Source: Clusia tigrina
Taxonomy: Eukaryota; Arthropoda; Insecta; Diptera; Clusiidae
Direction: 5' to 3'
DNA: 64,000 bases
Assembly (NCBI GenBank): GCA_920105625.2
Contig: OV050033.1
Coordinates: forward strand, 108,399,700-108,463,699
A program made the position numbers and the translations under genes. Positions 25,872 through 38,050 of this stretch are shown one piece after another (positions within the stretch are counted from its first letter, which is position 1; each line of letters starts with the position of its first letter). The notes beneath the pieces were generated by a model. The model was not told the DNA's origin and ran no database searches. It was given only the letters and a program-made list of their open reading frames with translations.

Positions 25872-27404
25872 CAAAGCTATGCTACCCTTGAGTCCCAAAT
25901 CAAACACTGATAAAACTTCAAATGGCCCTAACTTCTATACGGTACGTCCTACATTTATCAAAGTTGGCAACATACAAATGCTTGTAACTTTTTACTGGAG
26001 CGTCATAAAACCTTGAAATTTTGTACCAATAAAGTACTTGAGCCTCTTGTCAATTTAAGCTATCGGTCAAAGCTATGCTACCCTTGAGTTCCAAATCAAA
26101 CACTGATAAAACTTCAAATGGCCCTAGCTTCTATACGGAACGTCCTACACCTATCAAAGTTTCCAACATACATATGCTTGTAACTTTTTACTGGAGCGTC
26201 ATAAAACCTTGAAATTTTGTAACAATAAAGTACTCGAGCCCCTTGTCAATTTAAGCTATCGCTCAAAGCTATGCTACCCTTGAGTCCCAAATCAAACACT
26301 GATAAAACTTCAAATGGCCCTAACTTCTATACGGTACGTCCTACATATATCAAAATTTGCAACATACAAATGCTTGTAACTTTTTACTGGAGCGTCATAA
26401 AACCTTGAAATTTTGTAACAATAAAGTACTTGAGCCTCTTGTCAATTTAAGCTATCGCTCAAAGCTATTCTACCCTTGAGTTCCAAATCAAACACTGATA
26501 AAACTTCAAATGGCACTAGCTTCTATACGGAACGTCCTACACCTATCAAAGTTTCCAACATACAAATGTTTGTAACTTTTTGCTGGAGCGTCATAAAACT
26601 TTGAAATTTTGTAACAATAAAGTACTCGAGTCTCTTTGCAATTTAAGCTATCGCTCAAAGCTATGTTACCCTTTAGTCCCAAATCAAACACTGACAAAAC
26701 TTCAAATGTCCTTAACTTCTATAGGGTACTTCCTACACCTATCAAAGTTTGCAACATACAAATGCTTGTAACTTTTGACTGGAGCGTCATAAAACCTTGA
26801 AATTTTGTAACAATAAAGTACTCGAGCCTCTTGTCAATTTGAGCTACCGCTCGAGCTATGCAACCCTTGAGTCCCAAATCAAACACTGATAAAACTTCAA
26901 GTGGCCCTAACTTCTATACGGTACGTCCTACACCTATCAAAGTTTGCAACATACAAATGCTTGTAACTTTTTACTGGAGCCTCATAAAACATTGAAGTTT
27001 TGTATCAATAAAGTACTCGAGCCTCTTGTCAATTTAAGCTATCGCTCAAAGCTATGCTACCCTTGAGTCCCAAATCAAACACTGACAAAACTTCAAATGA
27101 CCCTAACTTCTATACGGTACGTCCTACACCTATCAAAGTTTGCAACATGCAAATGCTTGTAACTTTTTACTGGAGCGTCATAAAACCTTGAAATGTTGTA
27201 ACAATAAAGTACTCGAGCCCCTTGTCAATTTAAGCTATCGCTCAAAGCTATGCTACCCTTGAGTCCCAAATCAAACACTGATAAAACTTCAAATGGCCCT
27301 AACTTCTATACGGTATGTCCTACACTTATCAAAGTTTGCAACATACAAATGCTTGTAACTTTTTACTGGAGCGTCATAAAACCTTGAAATTTTGTAACAA
27401 TAAA

Positions 27405-27600
27405 GTACTCGAGCCCCTTGTCAATTTAAGCTATCGCTCAAAGCTATGCTACCCTTGAGTCCCAAATCAAACACTGATAAAACTTCAAATGGCCCTAACT
27501 TCTATACGGTACGTCCTACACTTATCAAAGTTTGCAACATACAAATGCTTGTAACTTTTTACTGGAGCGTCATAAAACCTTGAAATTTTGTAACAATAAA
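27405..27600 (+). repeat. Reference monomer (196 bp, near consensus)
   Basis: This copy differs from my by-eye consensus at two places only: cccc instead of cctc just after the XhoI-like site, and cttatc instead of cctatc near position 118. It is a convenient query for defining the family. It carries five CpG dinucleotides at positions 6, 31, 103, 108 and 164. It has no reading frame through its length, and because 196 is not a multiple of three the frame shifts by one base at every monomer boundary. Confidence 0.9.
27408..27413. other. XhoI-type palindrome ctcgag, one per monomer in most copies
   Basis: The palindrome occupies positions 4-9 of most monomers in the window. Variant copies lose it: cttgag in one monomer class, aatcgag in another, and sporadic ctcgaa, ctcgtg and ctcgat. 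In the class beginning gagtctc the palindrome extends to actcgagt. The presence or absence pattern follows the higher-order units, so a XhoI ladder would carry multi-monomer bands. Confidence 0.9.
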
Positions 27601-27999
27601 GTACTTGAGCCTCTTGTCAATTTAAGCTATCGCTCAAAGCTATGCTACACTTGAGTTCCAAATCAAATACTGATAAAACTTCAAATGGCCCTAGCTTCTA
27701 TACGGAACGTCCTACACCTATCAAAGTTTCCAACATACAAATGCTTGTAACTTTTTACTGGAGCGTCATAAAACCTTGAAATTGTGTAACAATAAAGTAC
27801 TCGAGCCTCTTTTCAATTAAAGCTATCGCTCAAAGCTATGTTACCCTTTAGTCCCAAATCAAACACTGACAAAACTTCAAATGGCCCTAACTTCTATACG
27901 GTACTTCCTACACCTATCAAAGTTTGCAACATACAAATGCTTGTAACTTTTTACTGGAGCGTCATAAAACCTTGAAATTTTGTAACAATAAAGTACTCG

Positions 28000-30110
28000 A
28001 GCCTCCTGTCAATTTAAGCTATCGCTCAAAGCTATGCTACCCTTGAGTCCCAAATCAAACACTGACAAAACTTCAAATGGCCCTAACTTCTACACGGTAC
28101 GTCCTACACCTATCAAAGTTTGCAGCATGCAAATGCTTGTAACTTTTTACTGGAGCGTCATAAAACCTTGAAATTTTGTAACAATAAATTACTCGAGCCT
28201 CTTGTCAATTTAAACTATCGCTCAGAGCTATGCTACCCTTGAGTCCCAAATCAAAGACTGATAAAATTTCAAATGTCCCTAGCTTCTATACGGTACGTCC
28301 TACACCTATCAAAGTTTGCAACATACACATGCTTGTAAGTTTTTACTGGAGCGTCATAAAACCTTGAAATTTTGTAACAATGAAGTACTCGAGCCTCTTG
28401 TCAATTTGAGCTATCGCTCAAAGCTATGCTACCCTTGAGTCCCAAATCAAACATTGATAAATCTTCAAATGACCCTAACTTCTATACGGTACGTCCTACA
28501 CCTATCAAAGTTTGCAACATGCAAATGCTTGTAACTTTTTACTGGAGCGTCATAAAAGTTTGAAATTTTGTAACAATAAAGTACTCGAGCCTCTTGTCAA
28601 TTTAAGCTATCGCTCAAAGCTATGCTACCCTTGAGTCCCAAATCAAACACTGATAAAACTTCAAATAGCCCTAGCTTCTATACGGTACGTCCAACTTACA
28701 AATGCTTGTAACTTTTTACTGGAGCGTTATAAAACCTTGAAATTTTGTAACAAAAAAGTACTCGAGCCTCTTGTAAATTTGAGCTATCGCTCAAAGCTAT
28801 GCTACCCTTGAGTCCCAAATCAATCACGGATAAAACTTCTAATGGCCCTAGCTTCTATACGGTACGTCCTACACCTATCAAAGTTTGCAACAATCAAAAG
28901 CGTGTAACTTTTTACTGGAGCGTCATAAAACGTTGAAATTTTTAACAATAAAGTACTCGAGCCTTTTGTCAATTTAAGGTATCGCTCAAAGCTATACTAC
29001 CCTTAAGTCCCTAATCAAACACGGATAAAACTTCAAATGGCCCTAGCTTCTATACAGTACGTCCTACACCTATCAAAGTTTCCAACATACAAATGCTTGT
29101 AACTTTTTACTGGAGCGTCATAAAACCTTGAAATTTTGTAACAATAAAGTACTCGAGCCTCTTGTAAATTTGAGCTATTGCTCAAAGCTATGCTACCCTT
29201 GCGTCCCAAATCAAACACTGACAAAAGTTCAAATGGCCCTAACTTCTATACGGTACGTCCTACACCTATCAAAGTTTCCAACATACAAATGCTTGTAACT
29301 TTTTACTGGAGTGTCATAAAACCTTGAAATTTTGTAACAATAAAGTACTCGAGCCTCTTGTCAATTTAAGCTATCGCTCAAAGCTATGCTACCCTTGAGT
29401 CCCAAATCAAACATTGATAAAACTTCAAATGGCCCTAGCTTCTATACGGTACGTCCTACACCTATCAAAGTTTCCAACATACAAATGCTTGTAACTTTTT
29501 ACTGGAGCGTCATAAAACCTTGAAATTTTGTAACAATAAAGTACTCGAGCCTCTTGTCAATTTAAGTTATCGCTCAAAGCTATGCTACCTTTGAGTCCCA
29601 ATTCAAACACGGATAAAACTTCAAATGGACCTCACTTCTATACGGTACGTCCTACACCTATCAAAGTTTGCAACATACACATGCTTGTAACTTTTTACTG
29701 GAGCGTCATAAAACCTTGAAATTTTGTAACAATGAAGTACTCGAGCCTTTTGTCAATTTGAGCTATCGCTCAAAGCTATGCTACGCTTGAGTCCCAAATC
29801 AAAAACTGATAAATCTTCAAATGGCCCTAACTTCTATACCTACACCTATCAAAGTTTGCAACATGCAAATGCTTGTAACTTTTTACTGGAGCGTCATAAA
29901 ATCTTGAAATTTTGTAACAATAAAGTACTCGAGCCTCTTGTAAATTTGAGCTATCGCTCAAAGCTATGATACCCTTGAGTCATAAATCAAATACTGATAA
30001 AACTTCAACTGGCCCTAGCTTCTATACGGTACGTCCAACATACAAATGCTTGTAACTTTTTACTGAGCGTCATAAAACCTTGAAATTTTGTAACAATAAA
30101 GTACTCGAGC
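28000..30110 (+). repeat. Diverged relative of the 3.7-5.0 kb block with four extra monomers
   Basis: From gcagcatgc through caaaaaagtac (to about 28,757) and again from aattcaaacacgg (29,600) through tactgagcgtc (30,065), the order of rare variants is that of 3,736-5,030. Between them, 28,758-29,540 (783 bp, four monomers) is extra and begins with the aaaagcgtg cassette. Confidence 0.8.
28758..29344 (+). repeat. Cassette K (aaaagcgtg), 587 bp
   Basis: Three monomers at 28,758, 28,953 and 29,149. The marker reads caatcaaaagcgtg here, against cattcaaaagcgtg at 22,938, 52,041, 56,490 and 63,485. Confidence 0.85.
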
Positions 30111-30962
30111 CTCTTGTCAATTTGAGCTATCGCTCAAAGCTATGCTACCCTTGAGTCCCAAATCAAACACTGATAAATCTTCGAATGGCCCTAACTTCTA
30201 TACGGTACGTCCTACACCTATCAAAGTTTGCAACATACAAATGCTTGTAACTTTTTACTGGAGCGTCATAAAACCTTGAAATTTTGTAACAATAAAGTAC
30301 TCGAGCCTCTTTTCAATTTAAGCTATCGCTCAAAGCTATGCTACCCTTGAGTCCCAAATCAAACACTGATAAAACTTAAAATGGCCCTAACTTCTATACG
30401 GTACGTCCTACACCTATCAAAGTTTGCAACATACAAATGCTTGTAACTTTTTACTGGAGCGTCATAAAACCTTGAAATTTTGTAACAATAAAGTACTCGA
30501 GCCCCTTGTCAATTTAAGCTATCGCTCAAAGCTATGCTACCCTTGAGTCCCAAATCAAACACTGATAAAACTTCAAATGGCCCTAACTTCTATACGGTAC
30601 GTCCTACATTTATCAAAGTTTGCAACATACAAATGCTTGTAACTTTTTACTGGAGCGTCATAAAACCTTGAAATTTTGTACCAATAAAGTACTTGAGCCT
30701 CTTGTCAATTTAAGCTATCGGTCAAAGCTATGCTACCCTTGAGTTCCAAATCAAACACTGATAAAACTTCAAATGGCCCTAGCTTCTATACGGAACGTCC
30801 TACACCTATCAAAGTTTCCAACATACATATGCTTGTAACTTTTTACTGGAGCGTCATAAAACCTTGAAATTTTGTAACAATAAAGTACTCGAGCCCCTTG
30901 TCAATTTAAGCTATCGCTCAAAGCTATGCTACCCTTGAGTCCCAAATCAAACACTGATAAAA

Positions 30963-32334
30963 CTTCAAATGGCCCTAACTTCTACACGGTACGTCCTACA
31001 TATATCAAAGTTTGCAACATACAAATGCTTGTAACTTTTTACTGGAGCGTCATAAAACCTTGAAATTTTGTAACAATAAAGTACTTGAGCCTCTTGTCAA
31101 TTTAAGCTATCGCTCAAAGCTATTCTACCCTTGAGTTCCAAATCAAACACTGATAAAACTTCAAATGGCACTAGCTTCTATACGGAACGTCCTACACCTA
31201 TCAAAGTTTCCAACATACAAATGTTTGTAACTTTTTGCTGGAGCGTCATAAAACTTTGAAATTTTGTAACAATAAAGTACTCGAGTCTCTTTGCAATTTA
31301 AGCTATCGCTCAAAGCTATGTTACCCTTTAGTCCCAAATCAAACACTGACAAAACTTCAAATGGCCTTAACTTCTATACGGTACTTCCTACACCTATCAA
31401 AGTTTGCAACATACAAATGCTTGTAACTTTTGACTGGAGCGTCATAAAACCTTGAAATTTTGTAACAATAAAGTACTCGAGCCTCTTGTCAATTTGAGCT
31501 ATCGCTCAAAGCTATGCAACCCTTGAGTCCCAAATCAAACACTGATAAAACTTCAAGTGGCCCTAACTTCTATACGGTACGTCCTACACCTATCAAAGTT
31601 TGCAACATACAAATGCTTGTAACTTTTTACTGGAGCGTCATAAAACATTGAAGTTTTGTATCAATAAAGTACTCGAGCCTCTTGTCAATTTAAGCTATCG
31701 CTCAAAGCTATGGTACCCTTTAGTCCCAAATCAAACACTGACAAAACTTCAAATGGCCCTAACTTCTATACGGTACTTCCTACACCTATCAAAGTTTGCA
31801 ACATACAAATGCTTGTAACTTTTTACTGGAGCGTCATAAAACCTTGAAATTTTGTAACAATAAAGTACTCGAGCCTCCTGTCAATTTAAGCTATCGCTCA
31901 AAGCTATGCTACCCTTGAGTCCCAAATCAAACACTGACAAAACTTCAAATGGCCCTAACTTCTACACGGTACGTCCTACACCTATCAAAGTTTGCAGCAT
32001 GCAAATGCTTGTAACTTTTTACTGGAGCGTCATAAAACCTTGAAATTTTGTAACAATAAATTACTCGAGCCTCTTGTCAATTTAAGCTATCGCTCAGAGC
32101 TATGCTACCCTTGAGTCCCAAATCAAAGACTGATAAAATTTCAAATGTCCCTAGCTTCTATACGGTACGTCCTACACCTATCAAAGTTTGCAACATACAC
32201 ATGCTTGTAAGTTTTTACTGGAGCGTCATAAAACCTTGAAATTTTGTAACAATGAAGTACTCGAGCCTCTTGTCAATTTGAGCTATTGCTCAAAGCTATG
32301 CTACCCTTGAGTCCCAAATCAAACACTGACAAAA
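30963..32334 (+). repeat. 1,372-bp seven-monomer unit, first copy
   Basis: Seven monomers recur 1,372 bp downstream, including cttctacacgg with acatatatc, gctattctaccc, gagtctctttgc, aacttttgactgg, acattgaagttttgtatc, gctatggtaccc, gcagcatgc and aaagactgat. The hybrid gctatggtaccc monomer is in both copies, so the 784-bp length change came before this duplication. Confidence 0.9.
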
Positions 32335-33706
32335 GTTCAAATGGCCCTAACTTCTACACGGTACGTCCTACATATATCAAAGTTTGCAACATACAAATGC
32401 TTGTAACTTTTTACTGGAGCGTCATAAAACCTTGAAATTTTGTAACAATAAAGTACTTGAGCCTCTTGTTAATTTAAGCTATCGCTCAAAGCTATTCTAC
32501 CCTTGAGTTCCAAATCAAACACTGATAAAACTTCAAATGGCACTAGCTTCTATACGGAACGTCCTACACCTATCAAAGTTTCCAACATACAAATGTTTGT
32601 AACTTTTTGCTGGAGCGTCATAAAACTTTGAAATTTTGTAACAATAAAGTACTCGAGTCTCTTTGCAATTTAAGCTATCGCTCAAAGCTATGTTACCCTT
32701 TAGTCCCAAATCAAACACTGACAAAACTTCAAATGGCCTTAACTTCTATACGGTACTTCCTACACCTATCAAAGTTTGCAACATACAAATGCTTGTAACT
32801 TTTGACTGGAGCGTCATAAAACCTTGAAATTTTGTAACAATAAAGTACTCGAGCCTCTTGTCAATTTGAGCTATCGCTCAAAGCTATGCAACCCTTGAGT
32901 CCCAAATCAAACACTGATAAAACTTCAAGTGGCCCTAACTTCTATACGGTACGTCCTACACCTATCAAAGTTTGCAACATACAAATGCTTGTAACTTTTT
33001 ACTGGAGCGTCATAAAACATTGAAGTTTTGTATCAATAAAGTACTCGAGCCTCTTGTCAATTTAAGCTATCGCTCAAAGCTATGGTACCCTTTAGTCCCA
33101 AATCAAACACTGACAAAACTTCAAATGGCCCTAACTTCTATACGGTACTTCCTACACCTATCAAAGTTTGCAACATACAAATGCTTGTAACTTTTTACTG
33201 GAGCGTCATAAAACCTTGAAATTTTGTAACAATAAAGTACTCGAGCCTCCTGTCAATTTAAGCTATCGCTCAAAGCTATGCTACCCTTGAGTCCCAAATC
33301 AAACACTGACAAAACTTCAAATGGCCCTAACTTCTACACGGTACGTCCTACACCTATCAAAGTTTGCAGCATGCAAATGCTTGTAACTTTTTACTGGAGC
33401 GTCATAAAACCTTGAAATTTTGTAACAATAAATTACTCGAGCCTCTTGTCAATTTAAGCTATCGCTCAGAGCTATGCTACCCTTGAGTCCCAAATCAAAG
33501 ACTGATAAAATTTCAAATGTCCCTAGCTTCTATACGGTACGTCCTACACCTATCAAAGTTTGCAACATACACATGCTTGTAAGTTTTTACTGGAGCGTCA
33601 TAAAACCTTGAAATTTTGTAACAATGAAGTACTCGAGCCTCTTGTCAATTTGAGCTATCGCTCAAAGCTATGCTACCCTTGAGTCCCAAATCAAACATTG
33701 ATAAAT
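32335..33706 (+). repeat. 1,372-bp seven-monomer unit, second copy
   Basis: Second copy, with a few differences such as ttgttaattt near 32,468. Near 33,658 it returns to the order of the first large block (offset 5,244). The junction near 32,286 carries gctattgctc and actgacaaaag, variants otherwise found at 29,178 and 34,424 in the block's right part. The crossover therefore joined a monomer like those to the start of this unit. Confidence 0.88.
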
Positions 33707-34001
33707 CTTCAAATGACCCTAACTTCTATACGGTACGTCCTACACCTATCAAAGTTTGCAACATGCAAATGCTTGTAACTTTTTACTGGAGCGTCATAAA
33801 AGTTTGAAATTTTGTAACAATAAAGTACTCGAGCCTCTTGTCAATTTAAGCTATCGCTCAAAGCTATGCTACCCTTGAGTCCCAAATCAAACACTGATAA
33901 AACTTCAAATAGCCCTAGCTTCTATACGGTACGTCCAACTTACAAATGCTTGTAACTTTTTACTGGAGCGTTATAAAACCTTGAAATTTTGTAACAAAAA
34001 A

Positions 34002-34588
34002 GTACTCGAGCCTCTTGTAAATTTGAGCTATCGCTCAAAGCTATGCTACCCTTGAGTCCCAAATCAATCACGGATAAAACTTCTAATGGCCCTAGCTTCT
34101 ATACGGTACGTCCTACACCTATCAAAGTTTGCAACAATCAAAAGCGTGTAACTTTTTACTGGAGCGTCATAAAACGTTGAAATTTTTAACAATAAAGTAC
34201 TCGAGCCTTTTGTCAATTTAAGGTATCGCTCAAAGCTATACTACCCTTAAGTCCCTAATCAAACACGGATAAAACTTCAAATGGCCCTAGCTTCTATACA
34301 GTACGTCCTACACCTATCAAAGTTTCCAACATACAAATGCTTGTAACTTTTTACTGGAGCGTCATAAAACCTTGAAATTTTGTAACAATAAAGTACTCGA
34401 GCCTCTTGTAAATTTGAGCTATTGCTCAAAGCTATGCTACCCTTGAGTCCCAAATCAAACACTGACAAAAGTTCAAATGGCCCTAACTTCTATACGGTAC
34501 GTCCTACACCTATCAAAGTTTCCAACATACAAATGCTTGTAACTTTTTACTGGAGTGTCATAAAACCTTGAAATTTTGTAACAATAAA
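34002..34588 (+). repeat. Cassette K (aaaagcgtg), copy inside the second large block
   Basis: Lies exactly 5,244 bp from 28,758-29,344 and has the same caatcaaaagcgtg marker, acagtacgtcc and gctattgctc. Confidence 0.86.
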
Positions 34589-36319
34589 GTACTCGAGCCT
34601 CTTGTCAATTTAAGCTATCGCTCAAAGCTATGCTACCCTTGAGTCCCAAATCAAACATTGATAAAACTTCAAATGCCCATAGCTTCTATACGGTACGTCC
34701 TACACCTATCAAAGTTTCCAACATACAAATGCTTGTAACTTTTTACTGGAGCGTCATAAAACCTTGAAATTTTGTAACAATAAAGTACTCGAGCCTCTTG
34801 TCAATTTAAGTTATCGCTCAAAGCTATGCTACCTTTGAGTCCCAATTCAAACACGGATAAAACTTCAAATGGACCTCACTTCTATACGGTACGTCCTACA
34901 CCTATCAAAGTTTGCAACATACACATGCTTGTAACTTTTTACTGGAGCGTCATAAAACCTTGAAATTTTGTAACAATGAAGTACTCGAGCCTTTTGTCAA
35001 TTTGAGCTATCGCTCAAAGCTATGCTACGCTTGAGTCCCAAATCAAAAACTGATAAATCTTCAAATGGCCCTAACTTCTATACGGTACGTCCTACACCTA
35101 TCAAAGTTTGCAACATGCAAATGCTTGTAACTTTTTACTGGAGCGTCATAAAATCTTGAAATTTTGTAACAATAAAGTACTCGAGCCTCTTGTAAATTTG
35201 AGCTATCGCTCAAAGCTATGATACCCTTGAGTCATAAATCAAATACTGATAAAACTTCAACTGGCCCTAGCTTCTATACGGTACGTCCAACATACAAATG
35301 CTTGTAACTTTTTACTGAGCGTCATAAAACCTTGAAATTTTGTAACAATAAAGTACTCGAGACTCTTGTCAATTTGAGCTATCGCTCAAAGCTATGCTAC
35401 CCTTGAGTCCCAAATCAAACACTGATAAATCTTCGAATGGCCCTAACTTCTATACGGTACGTCCTACACCTATCAAAGTTTGCAACATACAAATGCTTGT
35501 AACTTTTTACTGGAGCGTCATAAAACCTTGAAATTTTGTAACAATAAAGTACTCGAGCCTCTTTTCAATTTAAGCTATCGCTCAAAGCTATGCTACCCTT
35601 GAGTCCCAAATCAAACACTGATAAAACTTCAAATGGCCCAAACTTCTATACGGTATGTCCTACACCTATCAAAGCTAGCAACATACAAATGCTTGTAACT
35701 TTTTACTGGACCGTAAAACCTTGAAATTTTGAAACAATAAAGTACTCGAGCCGTTTGTCAATTTAAGCTATCGCACAAAGCTATGCTACCCTTCAGTCCC
35801 AAATCAAACACTGATAAAACTTCAAATGGCCCCAACTTCTTTACGGTACGTCCTACACCTATCAAAGTTTGCAACATACAAATGCTTGTAACTTTTTACT
35901 GGAGCGTCATAAAACCTTGAAATTTTGTAACAATAAAGTACTCGTGCCTCTTGTCAATTTAAGCTTTCGCTCAAATCTATGCTACCCTTGAGTCCCAAAT
36001 CAAACATTGATAAAACTTCAAATGGCGCAAACTTCTATACGGTACGTCCTACACCAATCAAAGTTAGCAACATACAAATGCTTGTAACTTTTTACTGGAG
36101 CGTCATAAAATCTTGAAATTTTGTAACAATAAAGTACTCGAGCCTCTTGTAAATTTCAGCTATCGCTCAAAGCTAGGATACCCTTGAGTCCCAAATCAAA
36201 TACTGATAAAACTTCAACTGGCCCTAGCTTCTATACGGTACGTCCAACATACAAATGCTTGTAACTTTTTACTGAGCGTCATAAAACCTTGAAATTTTGT
36301 AACAATAAAGTACTCGAGC

Positions 36320-38050
36320 CTCTTTTCAATTTAAGCTATCGCTCAAAGCTATGCTACCCTTGAGTCCCAAATCAAACACTGATAAAACTTCAAATGGCCC
36401 AAACTTCTATACGGTACGTCCTACACCTATCAAAGTTTCCAACATACAAATGCTTGTAACTTTTTACTGGAGCGTCATAAAACCTTGAAATTTTGTAACA
36501 ATAAAGTACTCGAGCCTCTTGTCAATTTAAGCTATCGCTCAAAGCTATGCTACCCTTGAGTCCCAAATCAAACACTGATAAAACTTCAAATGGCCCTAGC
36601 TTCTATACGGTACGTCCTACACCTATCACAGTTTCCAACATACACATGCTTGTAACTTTTTACTGGAGCGTCATAAAACCTTGAAATTTTGTAACAATGA
36701 AGTACTCGAGCCTTTTGTCAATTTGAGCTATCGCTCAAAGCTATGCTGCCCTTGAGTCCCAAATCAAAAACTGATAAATCTTCAAATGGCCCTAACTTCT
36801 ATACGGTACGTCCTACACCTATCAAAGTTTGCAATATGCAAATGCTTGTAACTTTTTACTGGAGCGTCATAAGATCTTGAAATTTTGTAACAATAAAGTA
36901 CTCGAGCCTCTTGTAAATTTGAGCTATCGCTCAAAGCTATGATACCCTTGAGTCATAAATCAAATACTGATAAAACTTCAACTGGCCCTATACGGTACGT
37001 CCAACATACAAATGCTTGTAACTTTTTACTGAGCGTCATAAAACCTTGAAATTTTGTAACAATAAAGTACTCGAGCCTCTTGTCAATTTGAGCTATCGCT
37101 CAAAGCTATGCTACCCTTGAGTCCCAAATCAAACACTGATAAATCTTCGAATGGCCCTAACTTCTATACGGTACGTCCTACACCTATCAAAGTTAGCAAC
37201 ATACAAATGCTTGTAACTTTTTACTGGACCGTAAAACCTTGAAATTTTGTAACAATAAAGTACTCGAGCCGTTTGTCAATTTAAGCTATCGCACAAAGCT
37301 ATGCTACCCTTGAGTCCCAAATCAAACACTGATAAAACTTCAAATGGCCCCAACTTCTTTACGGTACGTCCTACACCTATCAAAGTTTGCAACATACAAA
37401 TGCTTGTAACTTTTTACTGGAGCGTCATAAAACCTTGAAATTTTGTAACAATAAAGAACTCGAGCCTCTTGTCAATTTAAGCTTTCGCTCAAATCTATGC
37501 TACCCTTGAGTCCCAAATCAAACACTGATAAAACTTCAAATGGCACAAACTTCTATACGGTACGTCCTACACCAATCAAAGTTAGCAACATACAAATGCT
37601 TGTAACTTTTTACTGGAGCGTCATAAAACCTTGAAATTTTGTAACAATAAAGTACTCGAGCCTCTTGTCAATTTAAGCTATCGCTCAAAGCTATGCTCCA
37701 TTTGAGTCCCAAATCAAACACTGATAAAACTTCAAATGGCCCCAACTTCTATACGGTACGTCCTACACCTATCAAAGTTTGCAACATACAAATGCTTGTA
37801 ACTTTTGACTGGAGCGTCATAAAACCTTGAAATTTTGTAACAATAAAGTACTCGAGCCTCTTTTCAATTTAAGCTTTCGCTCAAATCTATGCTACCCTTG
37901 ATTCCCAAATCAAACACTGATAAAACTTCAAATGGCGCAAACTTCTATACCGTATGTCCTACACCTATCAAAGTTAGCAACATACAAATGCTTGTAACTT
38001 TTTACTGGACCGTAAAACCTTGAAATTTTGTAACAATAAAGTACTCGAGC
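36320..38050 (+). repeat. 1,731-bp nine-monomer subunit, copy a of the first composite
   Basis: Nine monomers shortened by internal deletions (tactgagcgtc, the ccctatacgg deletion with cgtccaac, ggaccgtaaaacc). Matched 1,731 bp downstream from about 36,410. Its copy-specific gcaatatgc at 36,831 separates it from copy b. Confidence 0.88.

Larger units (their letters stand above)
27040..27823 (+). repeat. Four monomers (784 bp) present here but missing from the second copy
   Basis: The partner copy passes near 31,690-31,713 from sequence matching 27,013-27,035 to sequence matching 27,820 onward. The difference is exactly four monomers (784 bp). The hybrid monomer starting at 31,669 has the early part of one parent and gctatggtaccctttag of the other class. 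Whether this is a loss in copy 2 or a gain here cannot be decided from two copies. Confidence 0.82.
25690..30344 (+). repeat. Large block, first copy (about 4.66 kb)
   Basis: About 24 monomers matched by 30,345-35,630. The offset is 4,655 to about 26,860, then 4,656, then 3,872 from about 27,820, then 5,244 from about 28,414, then 5,252 after an 8-bp deletion near 29,839 (cttctatacctacacc in this copy). The stepwise offsets locate each later insertion or deletion. Confidence 0.88.
30345..35630 (+). repeat. Large block, second copy (about 5.3 kb)
   Basis: Second copy of 25,690-30,344, shorter by 784 bp at 31.7 kb and longer by 1,372 bp through an internal tandem duplication at 30.96-33.7 kb. 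After about 35,630 it has aaaacttcaaatggcccaaac where the first copy has aaaacttaaaatggccc. Confidence 0.86.
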
